Source: Strigamia acuminata (Eukaryota > Arthropoda > Chilopoda > Geophilomorpha > Linotaeniidae). Taken from it: a stretch of 64,000 nt of DNA. Both the position numbers and the translations under genes were made by a program. The notes below the pieces were generated by a model. The model was not told the DNA's origin. It did no database searches and was given only the letters and a program-made list of their open reading frames with translations. Positions 44,389 through 56,029 of the stretch are shown piece after piece. Location: the NCBI GenBank assembly GCA_949358305.1, contig OX442314.1:6947087-7011086 (forward strand), read 5' to 3'. Positions within the stretch are counted from its first letter, which is position 1, and each line of letters opens with the position of its first letter.

Positions 44389-44490
44389 ACAGCATGTTGT
44401 CTGAAATAAAATGAATTGACATTTTTGGGTTTAAAATTAAACAAATTCGTCAAAAAAATCGATAATTCATGTCTTACAATTCATGTTGAT
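44389..44490 (-). pseudogene. Truncated MED6 5' fragment (unit 2 junction)
   Basis: It repeats MED6 exon 1 (44484-44478), intron 1 and the first 10-11 nt of exon 2, then runs directly into DEG/ENaC exon 6 sequence at the CAG microhomology (44390-44392). Splicing from the MED6 start would enter the DEG/ENaC exon out of frame. Confidence 0.85.
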
Positions 44491-44825
44491 AATAAATAAC
44501 GTCGTGACTTCTTACGAGATGTTTTCTGAGATTGCAATGTCGTTTGATTATAAAATAAATGGATTTTTGGTTCAGGTAACTTCATTTGACAAGTTTGTCT
44601 AGCACGTTGGCGGACATGTTGGATGTTTGTCTCCATCTGGTGTTTGTTTTTTATGTTGTTTTCGTGTTGATAATAATGGAATAATATTTTATTTCAAGAT
44701 TTTATCAAGAAAATAAATAGGTAAATCAATAAATAAATTAAATAAATGATTTTCATTACAAAATATGTTAAAATGTTAGTTAATTTATTCCATACATAGT
44801 CTATTTTAGAAGGGGACACATGTGA

Positions 44826-44897
44826 AGCAGAGTGGCGCAGTGGAAGCGTGCTGGGCCCATAACCCAGAGGCCGGTGGATCAAAACCACCCTCTGCTA
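44826..44897 (+). tRNA. Initiator tRNA-Met (CAT), duplicated copy
   Basis: Identical to the tRNA at 33437 except for one G-to-A change in the T loop (ATCAAAA, at about position 57, purine retained). The stems, anticodon and A box are intact; the B box has the same single change. A T-run terminator follows at about 44902. Confidence 0.93.
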
Positions 44898-45799
44898 TCT
44901 AATTTTTAATTTTTTTAATTTTTTAATTTTTTAATTTTTATAATAGAACATATTAGAGAGTTTGCGTGATGCATTTTTCCCTTACACTATTTTTCCCTTA
45001 CACTATTTTAGTGCCATATCGTAAGGGAAAAATGTTTAGTGTATCGTTTTGAACACTAAATTAAAATATAGCGCAGCCAATCCGGTAGTTTTCCACTATT
45101 TACGTCACAGAGCCTTTAAATTTGGATTAGAAACGACCTCATTCGCCGCCATTTTAATTTCTTCGCTTCGATCGCACAAAGGGCACGTATTAAGGTTTAT
45201 ATCATTGTTTTCTCTTTCATTTGGTTTTAATTCACAATAATAAAGGTGCTTCATTGTTTTGAAGCAGTAAAATACAACAATTGTCTCTAATTTTTTTCAA
45301 AAGAGACTGCTACAGTTTCGGTGATCACGTGACATAGTGAAATAGTGTAGTGATAATGGAAAAATGCAGCCCGCAAACTCTCTATTTTATCATTTTTCCC
45401 TTACACTATTTTTATACCGTATAGTGTTTAACTGTAAGGGAAAAATGCATCCCGCAAACTCTCTATTATTATGGGTCTATTTTGTTTATTTTTCTTCGAT
45501 TTTGAGCCGACATAGAATTGGAGCCGCCCTCGATTAAAAGCCGTGGCTGAGGGAAAAAAACCATAATTTTTGTTTTTTACAGAAAAAATATTACTTTTTC
45601 GTAAACAACGGAAATTCTAATTCCATGATATGATAAAAATTTATACAGAAAAAAATTCTTTTAAGGTTTTGTTGTAAATTTATTGATACAAGAAATTTAT
45701 TTCAATCACTGGAAAAAAGTACATTTCTAAACATTTCCAAGTTGGAATATTATAAGGAAAATTTGAATTTACTATTATGAGAACATTTGATGTAAATAT

Positions 45800-46690
45800 G
45801 TTGGAAATATTAACATATTTATAAAATTTTAGTAAAAATTTATATTTTAGAAAAAATATATAAAATTTTAGAAAAAATATATAAAATTTTAGAGAAAATA
45901 TATAAAATTTTAGAGGAATTTATAAAAATTTAGAGAAATTTATAAAAATTTAGAGATATTTATAAAAATTTAGAGAAATTTATAAAAATTTATAAAATTT
46001 TAGTAAAAATTTATATTTTAGAAAAAATATATAAAATTTTAGAGAAAATATATAAAATTTTAGAGGAATTTATAAAAATTTAGAGAAATTTATAAAAATT
46101 TAGAGAAATTTATAAAAAATTTAGAGAAATTTATAAAAATTTAGAGAAATTTATAAAAATTTAGAAAAATTTAGAGAAAATTTGTAAAATTTTAGAAAAA
46201 TTTAGAGAAAATTTCTAAAATTTTAGAGAAAATTTGCAAAAATTTAGAGAAATTTATAAAAAATTAGAGAAAATTTATAAAATTTTAAAGAAAATTTGAA
46301 AAAATTTAGAGAAAATTCATAAAATTTTAGAAAAAATTCATAAAATTTTAGAGAAAATTCATAAAATTTTAGAGAAAATTCATAAAATTTTAGAGAAAAT
46401 TCATAAAATTTTAGAGAAAATTCATAAAATTTTAGAGAAAATTCATAAAATTTTAGAGAAAATTCATAAAATTTTAGAGAAAATTCATAAAATTTTAGAG
46501 AAAATTCATAAAATTTTAGAGAAAATTCATAAAATTTTAGAGAAAATTCATAAAATTTTAGAGAAAATTCATAAACTTTTAGAGAAAATTCATAAAATTT
46601 TAGAGAAAATTCATAAAATTCATAAAATTCATAAAATTCATAAATTTCATAAAAATTTATAAAATTTATAAAAATTTATAATAATATTTA
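45800..46690. repeat. 21-bp minisatellite (unit 2 copy)
   Basis: The homogeneous AGAGAAAATTCATAAAATTTT block (about 46300-46620) has fewer copies than unit 1. The degenerate flank (AAATTTATAAAAATTTAGAG) is longer. Confidence 0.93.
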
Positions 46691-46760
46691 GAAAAACTTG
46701 ATAAAAAATGATAATTTGAACAGATGGCCCGTCTATATTACTAACTAATATTTATTCTGG

Positions 46761-46791
46761 TTGTATATATATATATATATATATATATATA
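46761..46791. repeat. (AT)n microsatellite
   Basis: About 15 AT dinucleotides, absent from the unit 1 counterpart near 34640. Confidence 0.95.
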
Positions 46792-46924
46792 ATCAGCCTT
46801 CAATTAGTTTTAATTACTTCTTCACATATTTTAGTGTCTCACGGAATCAATTGAATGGAATCAATTAACCTCCATTCATTCTTCACGCGTAAGTGACCAT
46901 TAAAAATTATTACCTTTCTCTCAA

Positions 46925-46930
46925 TATATA
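46925..46930 (+). promoter_or_regulatory. TATA box of CS-alpha-beta peptide gene (unit 2)
   Basis: TATATA about 96 bp upstream of the ATG at 47026, in sequence duplicated from unit 1. Confidence 0.5.
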
Positions 46931-47025
46931 CCACACATCGCAACTACTGCACTCACATCCAGCGAACAAGTTCTTTCTCAAGCCGCCAGTCAACTTGTGT
47001 CTCCTACTTGTTTCATCCGCCAAAA

Positions 47026-47247
47026 ATGAAATATTTAATCATCTTATTCCTTGTTATTTTGTCGTGCTTGGGTAAGTTATATTTTGAAGCATAATAATTA
47101 ATCTAAAAGTGAGCATTGACATGTCTTATATTCTATATAGCAATGACAGCTAATGCGCAGTGTGATATCACTGATGACTGCAAGGCAGCATGTGGCAGCG
47201 TTGGCTTCGGCACCAAGTGTAATGGTAATTCGTGCGTGTGTGACTGA
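47026..47247 (+). CDS. Short secreted CS-alpha-beta peptide, unit 2 copy
   Basis: Exons 47026-47071 and 47141-47247; 50 residues, with the same exon lengths and phase as the unit 1 gene. The cysteine spacing is unchanged (C-x5-C-x3-C-x8-C-x4-C-x1-C). Several of the residues between cysteines differ, while the signal peptide and flanks are nearly identical. That concentration of change in the mature peptide is the pattern expected of diversifying defence or venom peptides (inference). AATAAA signals lie from about 47350. Confidence 0.8.
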
Positions 47248-48072
47248 GGGAAGTTTGAAAGATGTCCAAACCTCGGGCTCTGCCTCGTGGAAGACAACCC
47301 GAGACGAACTAGGCATCATCTTAAAAGTAAAAATGTCGACCGTCTTAAAAATAAATGGAAAATAAAATAAAATAAAATAATAAAACATAAATGATCATGA
47401 ATTTTGTTTTTAAAACTGTAAAGGATTGGCCTAGAAAAGGTCGACTACAAAACAAGGGTTACGGTGCAAATTATTGCTAAAAAAAAACATTAAACTAATT
47501 TATCGTGAAAAGCTGCTACTATCGTAGCAATGTAAACAATATCACAAATATCACAAGTCCCACAAAACACAGAGCAAAACAAATCTTTATAAAATAAAAA
47601 GAAAAAAGAAAAAAATTTCTACTTGTATTAACTCAATGCTTGAGTTCATTGAGTTCTGCTCGATTCCACACTTTCCTGAAAGCTGAAATAATATTCAGTT
47701 TGTACAGCTCCTTCACACTAGGGGGAGCTACCCGTCCCGGAAGTGGCCACGCGACCAATGGGGCAAAAAAAGTCAGTCCTGCCAGTCCATGGCCTGTGGA
47801 CGTATAATGAGTACAAGAAAGAGAGACAGTCCTTCGCAAGGTTGAACGAGCTATACCAGGCTGAAGTTGGCACCACATTCACATTCGCCCAAACTACAAA
47901 TCTACAATCTACAATCTTCATTATTATAAAATTATGTCATTTCTTCCATTGTTAGTCTCGATGTAAATAGACATGTATTTATAGTCGACACAATAAATTA
48001 TAACGTTTTGATAAAAACCTGTTTTGTTAATAAGCTACACACACAAGTCACAGGAACACTCTTCAATTCACT

Positions 48073-48921
48073 AGCTGCATTCAAAAATTAAAACATTTTG
48101 TGTTTTAGTTCCATTTTAAAACAAAAATGACGTCATTTCCTGTCTATAAAACTAAAATTGGTTAAAATACAAACTAAAATACAATTTCACAAAACTCTAT
48201 TTTACTTCAATTTTAAGTTTAGTGATGCATTACATTTCTATACAAAGTTTTATGAAAATTAAAGCAAAATTCAGTTAAAATTCAAGCACTCACAAATTAA
48301 AATGTTATCTGTAGTTATATGACATCACTTCACAACTTATCACATCACTTCCTGTTGTATTTTAAATTTTTGTGCTACACACTCTTAAAACATAAATACA
48401 AAAATTTTGAATTTCAATTTCTGAAGAATTTTCATGAAAATAGGTATCTCACATGTGAACATGTTTTTAAATTGTTTTTTAATTTTTCATTATTCTTATT
48501 CAAACCATAAATTTTGGTATTTTTCTATATAAATATTACTTAGATGCCTTATTAATTATTTCTTCTTTCTTGTCCAATCATTCCATCTTTGAATTGATGC
48601 TGTCAATGACCTCTGGTGGCAGTTGGTCATACTCTTTTAAAATTTCTTTCTCTCTTCTACTAGCAAGGCATAAAATTTTTAAATCTTACTAAAATAATAA
48701 CATTTCAACAATGCATACTACTTTCTAATCACTTGGAGAGTATTATATGCTACGTTTTGTGAATTTATTACATATCAGGTGATCAAACATGTATGTTAAA
48801 GCTTTCACATGTTGTCAATTTTATAAAATAGAGTTAAAATTCTCACACTCAAAATTTAAACTTAAAATACACTTAAACTACAATTGTTAAAACACAAATA
48901 TTTTAATTTTTGAATGCAGCT
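48073..48921. mobile_element. 849-bp MITE (AGCTGCATTC termini, ACT target duplication), unit-2 specific
   Basis: Terminal inverted repeats of about 30 bp (AGCTGCATTCAAAAATTAAA), flanked by ACT (48070-48072 and 48922-48924). The empty site is preserved in unit 1 (about 38597). No transposase is evident. It is the long form of the element at 3888-3998. Confidence 0.85.
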
Positions 48922-50446
48922 ACTATCTCAGATGGAAGTTAGCATCATGAAAAAAATTTAATGCCAAGTCGGTTTAGCATGCAAATGTGTAGGAAAACGG
49001 TGGCGCCATCTGTGTTTCCTAGTTGGCATGAACTAGGGGTTACAAATCCTCTTAAGCCCTTAATAAACTTTGGAACCAGGCCATTCCTCTTTAAAATTTA
49101 ATTGACTTAAACCCCATTCATTTTATTTCTTGATATTGTCGAGAAAATTTTTTATTTATCTATTATTTATTGCAGCCACCTCCAAAAACCCTTAAAAATA
49201 TGTTCGTCACAATTGGGAGCCGCCTCGATCATTTTGGCCAATCACAGTGCCCGGTTCCCAAAACTGCCTAAAAATACATCGGAAATAAGACCAATTTAAT
49301 TTTAAAATTCAAATATAAAAATTGTGAAATATTATTTCAAAAAACAAGGCAATATTTCATTTCCATTTAAACAAACATTTGTTGATTTCTAATTACAGAA
49401 ATGACATAATCGAACTGCAGAAAGACAAATGGCTGCCAAACTAAAAATAAACAAACACATCATCCCACCGGATCAAACATCGCTCCAAACTCGCTAGGAT
49501 GGCTTTAGATCGTCGTAATACTGGAACCAATTGATTCCCTAGCATAAAAGTAAACTATTCGATTTTTTTTATCTCAACAGACGAGAAGCGGGAAGCAGTC
49601 GCTCGCAAGCGACGCGATTCGGCAAACCTGGACAGAAACACCAATTCAGTTTTTGTGCATTCAAAACAAATTACGACGTCAGTTACAAAACACGTGGCTT
49701 TAATCCACATATAAATACGATTTATAAACTACTTAGGGAGCTGGATGGGGTGCACACAAAACATCGCACTGGGCGCTGATAGACATGGAACCAGCCCTGA
49801 ATTTTACAATAATGATTCTTGCTCGTGCACGTCAAACTAACAATGCGTGTTGATTAAAAATTGTGACAAGAAATAAGGTAGGGATGACGTCGCAATTGCA
49901 ATTCGACAAAAAAATTCTAAAGCAAAAATAGATGAAAATGAATGTGGATTAATGGGGCTGGATATAAATTTACAAGTTTTATTTTATTTTTCTATTATGC
50001 GAGTACATTATAAATTGTCTTATTAATGTGAAATATGGTAGATACACCAGTAGGTTACATCACTAAAACATGTAATGAACTGCACTAGGAAAATGAGTTG
50101 CCACAGTGTACATTCTAATTTAGTCATAACAACAACTTTTTGTCAATATTTTGAAATGGGTAAAAATACAAACTTGAACATTTAATAAACTGAGTCCAAC
50201 TTCAGCTCATCTGCATAGAGCAAAACCACAGTCGGTTATGGGGCGCACTAATACGCCACAAGTTATCCAACTAAATATAAAATTGAGAACAGAAATAGTT
50301 TTAGTTTTTTGTGCATTCAAACAAATATACGACGTCTCAAACGTGTTTTTAATTCATTTATAAATACATGTATAAAGGTTCGAGGAAGGGCACACAAAAA
50401 AATCGCACTGGGCGGGAACTAACAATTCGTGATGATTAAATGTAGA

Positions 50447-50452
50447 TTTATT
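50447..50452 (-). terminator. Poly(A) signal of the two-domain DEG/ENaC gene
   Basis: TTTATT on the plus strand (AATAAA on the minus), 86 bp after the stop codon at 50538. Confidence 0.45.
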
Positions 50453-50537
50453 TTTTAATCTGTGACAAAAGAAATTTTAAATATTCTTATATGTGCTTAG
50501 ATAATATTAGTAATATCTTATTTACACTCAGTGTAAA

Positions 50538-53500
50538 TCAACGAACCATATCTTGATTCTGATACCAATTATAAGTTTTTAAAATGCAATCGTACAAAGA
50601 GAGAAGGGACATTCCCAAACCCAGTCCTGCAATGCTACCGAAATCGCTTAAGAATTGAGATATTGGATATGCTTGTTTCTCTTCTGCAATCTCTACAAAA
50701 CTATCAGCAAATTGGAATAATAGTCTTGGAAAGGTATCTTCTGGCAATTTATTCTCCCGAAAAGTACTTTTGTAAAAAATATGTTCGCAAGGTTGTTTAC
50801 ATTTGCATTGTTTTTGATTCGAGTCAAGGTTGCTTAAATACGTGAAATGAGCGGTAGTTACGGCACTTGTAATGTTACAAACTGGCAAATTATTTTTTTC
50901 CATGTACGGTAATCTGAAACGAAGAGGAGATTGGTCAAAGATGTAAATGATATTCTAATTCCTTGAATTTTCTGTAAAGTCAACTAGTCAACATCGTCAC
51001 AAGCAAATGAATCTTTAATCGCTCTCATGTCAAAACAAGCTCGCAAGTTTGTGTGTGGTTAATGCTAGTGCAATGACCCATTGCCAACTGATAACTGACC
51101 GCAGATTAGCTGATCAGTCGATGTTCAGAACAACGAATAAATGTGATAAAATTGGAGCTAATATATGAAAAGAAATGTGAACTATACCTGCACTTAACAC
51201 CTCGAAATACATTGTTATGCCAGCAAGCACTTTTACAGTTGAGATGAGCACTTTTGTTCTCTTCACATGGATCGCGCTTTGTATTTCTTCGTATGATCTA
51301 TTTCGTAAAAGAAATCTTAGTATGAGCATTTATTTCATTTATTTCATTTTCTACCTGAAACTCTCGAAGTACTACTTCGTTGACACACGCATAGTTTACG
51401 GTCAATGGTGCCAAAATGTTAACTTCCTCTTCCCGATTATTTATGAGTAGCTGCGTGTTATTATAATCCAAAACATTTATATTAATAATTAATACTGTAT
51501 GTGCACAAAAAATATATTTTCTATTTTTCTATTCACAACTAGGAATACATGTGTATCCGAACCAAACACGAATCATTTTTTTAGCATTTTTCAGCTTTGG
51601 ATTATCCTAAGAACTTTTTTTGCTTCTTTGTGCTTGAATAGACTTTCTCGTTATCTTATTTAAGAATGTTGCTTAAAAAGAGTCCGAGACTGCCAATTTA
51701 ACACATTCCATTTTCAAAATGGAATGGTTGCAAAATTTCAGGTAATTTCGAGTGAAAATATTTTTTTACACACCTTTAGCTGCGGATCACAAGCTTCTGA
51801 AGGAGTTAGATATTCACTAAACCAAATGAAAAGTTTAGTGGTTTTTGTGCTTGTTTTATCTGCAAGACAGCGAAAAGGTCAGAATTAATTTTCAAATTCG
51901 TCGGAAGGAAAGGAATTTTTACAGTTAAATAATTTTGGAAAAAAAAGAAAAATTGAAAAAGCTCAAAATTCAAAAGCAGACTTTTTGAATACAGCCATTA
52001 GTTAACTAAAATCACAAATTAATGTTGTATATTACCATTCCTTATTTGTGAACAATTACCAAATGGAAGTGAAATAAGATTAGTTGTTGGTACCTGTAAA
52101 CATAAAACTTTTATTGTTTGGTTTTTGTTTGAGGAATAATGACTTAATATAGTTACATCATTGTCGTCATTGGTAATAAGCTTAGTAAACGTGTGGCCGA
52201 TACTAATCGATTTCCAGATGTTTTGCAATGACAATTTGCTGTTGAACAATTGCCAGGGTGACATGTTGCCACAAGTTTTATTGGGTTGTTTGAGTAAGTG
52301 TAATCGGGCTTTGCGCATTTCTTCGTTTCTTTTTTCACCACAAACTGTGAAAGAAGGAAATTCGGTGTAGCGTCGTTGACTTATTCGAACGATTGTTGTC
52401 CCTGGTTCATCAAGGTAGTAATTGACACGAATGTGCAGGCAATACAAAGTAAATCCTGCAACAACTAATACGAATATTAACTTGCACTTTTGTAAAACTG
52501 TATATATTTTGGTTTGCTCATCAGTTTCATCGACCTTTTTTTTGCACATTTCATACAGACGCCTAATCTTATTGACGGATCTTTTTCGGTGAATGTTTGA
52601 TGCAACATAATATAAATACCAAATGATGTCGGGTAATGAGATTACGGATAGTCCAAGAAACAGGCCCAGGTTTCCTCCTAAATCTGACAGTAAGGCAATA
52701 ACGTCATATGAGTACCGTTCTTCATAAACAGTGACTTTCTCATCAGTTATTGCTAATGATAAACTCATCGTTTTATTATTATTAGCTATGCCTAAATCAG
52801 TGTATGGTGTAAAAGTTATATGTTGACAAGGACGTTGACATCCACAATGAGCAATTGGTTCTGCAGATCTAACAAAGTTCCAAACACGAGAATTGTACAT
52901 CAGATATGTATCATTTGCTAATTTGCAAAGTGGCAAATCTAACTTCATGAACGGAAATCTTGTATAGAATATATTTAATTAGCTGTTTAATTGTGATACC
53001 AAACAAGAAGCATTTTCACCACATGTTCTTACCTGCATTTTAGTTTTTTAAATTTGTTAAGTAAGCAATTCCGATAGCATTCTCTGTATTCGTCTTCGTT
53101 AGAGCATGGACTGATCGGTGAATTTTGCAATATGAACTACAATGGAAATCATTGAAATCAGCCCAGGAATTTCAAGTTTTTAGGTAAAACTTTACTTTGT
53201 TACAGCTAAAATTTATTTTAATTGTTGAACCAGGATACATCAATGATACAAGAAAGTGATTTCCAACATTATTGAATGTCAGGTAAATCTAGGGCAAAAA
53301 GGGAAAAATTAATGTAACAATTGCTATTGTAATTTAATCAAGTTACCTGATAATAAGGCTTATTGCATATCGATTTGTATTTTTTTTTTAAATTTACTGT
53401 GAGTAACTTTCCGACAAATGATTTGCTAGAAGCTTCAGCTGTGTCAATGAATAATTTTAGTGTAACAATGTAGGTAGTGAAAAATGCTTGTTTGTACTAC

Positions 53501-54125
53501 TAGTAGTAGTTACCAAATCGAAATGCTGTGCATATTCCTAATCCACTGTCAGTTTCCGTCTGAACAACAGTTGTATTTGAATATCCCTATACAAATATAG
53601 TTTAAATTGTGAGTTTTAACTGAAGTTCTCTATTGTTTTTTTTTTATTTTTAGTTTTTACTTTCATTTTTACACTGTTAATGTCATCACTATTGTTAGTC
53701 GCTTTCCAAAGGGTATCCATATCGTAAGTTGGGTTTTTGATTGTCATTAGTTCATTTATCATGTAACGGCATGAAATGGTTTCTGATCTTCGTTTATTTG
53801 CTGTAGGAGTTTCTTCCAAAAGCTTATTCATTTTCTTTGTATCTGAACTACAAACCATTAAGTCTGGTACAGCAACATTTTCTAATCTACTCGTTACGTC
53901 AACAGCGGTAGGATAACTGAAGTAATGCATTACTCTATCGTATGTCTGATAAGTGAGCATGCATGTGCAAAAGAGAAGCAAAATGAGCCAAAGTGTATGA
54001 CGTCTGCTCCAATGTTTTCTACTGTTTACAAAATCATCCAAACCAATTAAACTGCAGTTTGGTTTATTGGCATCTTCTTTCATCATAACTTGAATTGCAG
54101 AACGTAGTTTGCTTAATCTTAGCAT
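50538..54125 (-). CDS. Two-domain (tandem) DEG/ENaC sodium-channel protein
   Basis: Ten exons: 54125-53673, 53586-53514, 53438-53347, 53288-53196, 53136-53033, 52958-52036, 51859-51770, 51494-51355, 51297-51188, 50913-50538. The total is 2454 nt, 817 residues, in frame. Domain 1: TM1 near residues 44-62, Cys-rich loop (GICTAFRF; AHCGCQRPC), TM2 near 357-389 with pore motif G-L-S. Without a stop or intron, the same ORF (exon 6) continues through a ~40-residue basic linker into a second TM1 (LIFVLVVAGFTLYC, near 430-447), a second Cys-rich loop (KQCKCKQPC) and a second TM2 (near 780-804) with G-M-S. Intron phases repeat between the domains: the exon pairs ending KCR|FPFM and KCR|LPYM are both phase 2. 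DEG/ENaC subunits form trimeric amiloride-sensitive Na+ channels and normally have one such domain. The start ATG is the first in the exon; an upstream coding exon is possible. Confidence 0.82.
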
Positions 54126-54350
54126 ATTTCTTCTCAACAAGTGATTTCCCTGCGTTATATTTCTGCAGTTCCTGTAATTGGGGCCAGACCTGATCTGAGT
54201 TCAGACTTTCAATCCGCAGTTGTCAGCTGATGTTTGGACAAATTGTTTTTCAAAACTATATGGCAGCTTGTCTGTTTGGTGTCGTATCCTTGAGCAAACA
54301 AGGCAACTATGCTCTTTATTTACCATTAAATACAAAATTGATCCGTGTTT

Positions 54351-54551
54351 TTATTCCCTAGTAACACCGCATGTAAAACTCATAAAATTATCCAAGCGGC
54401 AAGAATATTGATATACCGTAACATTCCATTGATTGAGAAAGTAGCAGTTTACAGTAAGTGTTGGATCTAACCTGATTAAAACCTTATATGTATGTCCCTC
54501 CTCTTGTGTATAGGCACTCAAGTTAGAACAGGACCCAAATGAAATTGCCAT
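54351..54551 (-). other. Short ORF upstream of the DEG/ENaC gene, unassigned
   Basis: 66 residues with five cysteines and a plausible ATG, on the same strand as the channel gene. There is no recognisable family and no splice or poly(A) support. It may be chance or a remnant exon. Confidence 0.2.
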
Positions 54552-54559
54552 GACATGTT

Positions 54560-56029
54560 TTGAATTGAAAGAATGGGTGCTGAAAACAGATCTCTTTATT
54601 ATATTCTGTCCTTTTCATCAGACAAACGCTTTACAGAGACAACAATATAACGGTTATGTGACCGCTTGGCCACCTAAGGGTAACCAGTATCACTGCCACA
54701 CGCCGTCCAATGGCCCTAAGGTCATCCCTCCTCGCGGAGTGGTATGACTCAGCACAGGGAAGGAGTGGTGAGGAGAGAGAGTGAGAGAGAAGCGCGCTGG
54801 CATTGCACCAGTTTTAACACCTGCCGAAAACGTCAAAAGCATTGTTCAGGATTTTCCGGTATTGCCTAGCTTTAGCACCGTCATCATACCCGAACAACCA
54901 CCATGATCGCGATAATCATGATGAGACAAAATAATTTGAGCCATACTGAAGGTCGTCCAGCGCAAGCCTGAGTGCGTTAGGTCCACACCCTCTCAGACTC
55001 AGACATAACCCAATTCGGATATGAAAATAGAGTAGCGATAAGATAATAGATAGGGAAATGCGTGTTTTGTGTTTCACAAGTTGGGAAAAGGGTTCCACAC
55101 AAAACACTGAAAATAAAGATGAAAAAGGTGTTGGGCTGGATTCACGGTCTCTTTTCAAAGCCGTTAGCTACCCATTCCGCGTCTGCAGACATTCCACGCG
55201 CGGTTTAAAAGCAAACACCGTCAGGCATGTCACCAAAGTGGTCCCCACTAATAGGTTGCCCTCCCTGCTATTCGAGACCCAATTTCCACAGCAAGGTAGT
55301 GAAATTGAACAAATTGTACCATAAGTGGCCACAGAGAGACAAAAAAGCCAAAATCATGCCAGGCTGCTTCCACCAGTGCTCTCTCTCACTGGTGCTGCCT
55401 TCCGAGGCAAAGACCATTGGTCTTCTAATTTGAGAGCTCCACATAGCTCCTCGATGGTCACATCGTATTTCAGGAGAAAACCTCGTGCAACATGGTGGTA
55501 TTTCAGAACTAGACCTCTGCTGGCATACAGAATAACTTCCCGATCCGTTATTACTCAGCCAACCGCTGTGCAAAGTTGCAATTTTGTGAAAAATAATTGT
55601 ATGGTAGACGAACAATGACAAATTCAATTTCCAACCAAAAGTGGAAGGAGTAGATGTGCTCTGAAAAAAATACAAATAACCCACCGTATACACATGGTAT
55701 GCCATACAATGGTCATGACATAAAATTGCATTAAAATTACATAAAAAAAATCTCCAAACTTTTCAAAATATGCTAAGGTAATGTACCTGCCAGTGCGAAC
55801 CGCATGGGAATCCACTAAAGTAACATTCTAATTTCAGTATAGATGCGAATTGTGGTGCTTTGTGGGATTGTTTAGAAACACTGACCGTACTGTGTCACGT
55901 GATACAATTATTTTTGCAATAATTATTGCGCGAAATACTGCACCCAACTGATTTTCTGTGGATTATGAACAACAATTATCAGCATTGTAAACTAGCTTTT
56001 AGCCTTGCGCCACTCAGCCTGTGCTATTT
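54560..56029. other. Repeat-derived intergenic sequence, partly copia-like
   Basis: It contains a short CAATGGCCC motif shared with about 10487 and several broken reading frames. One minus-strand frame (about 55374-55515: VLKYHHVARGFLLKYDV...) looks like decayed retroelement coding sequence. No intact gene is recognised. Confidence 0.35.

Larger units (their letters stand above)
32980..44389. repeat. Segmental tandem duplication, unit 1
   Basis: A direct repeat of 44390-52728. It contains the MED6 5' end, initiator tRNA, 21-bp minisatellite, CS-alpha-beta peptide gene and the 3' half of the DEG/ENaC gene. It is longer than unit 2 (about 11.4 against 8.3 kb) because of unit-specific material: 35655-38430 (12-bp array, Tigger-like element, inverted DEG/ENaC fragment) and the 2053-bp insert at 41095. 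Confidence 0.9.
44390..52728. repeat. Segmental tandem duplication, unit 2
   Basis: Direct copy of 32980-44389. It continues past the homology into the intact 5' part of the DEG/ENaC gene. Unit-2-specific features are an (AT)n tract (46761-46791) and the 849-bp MITE at 48073-48921. Sequence identity in shared parts is high, with scattered substitutions and small indels. Confidence 0.9.
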
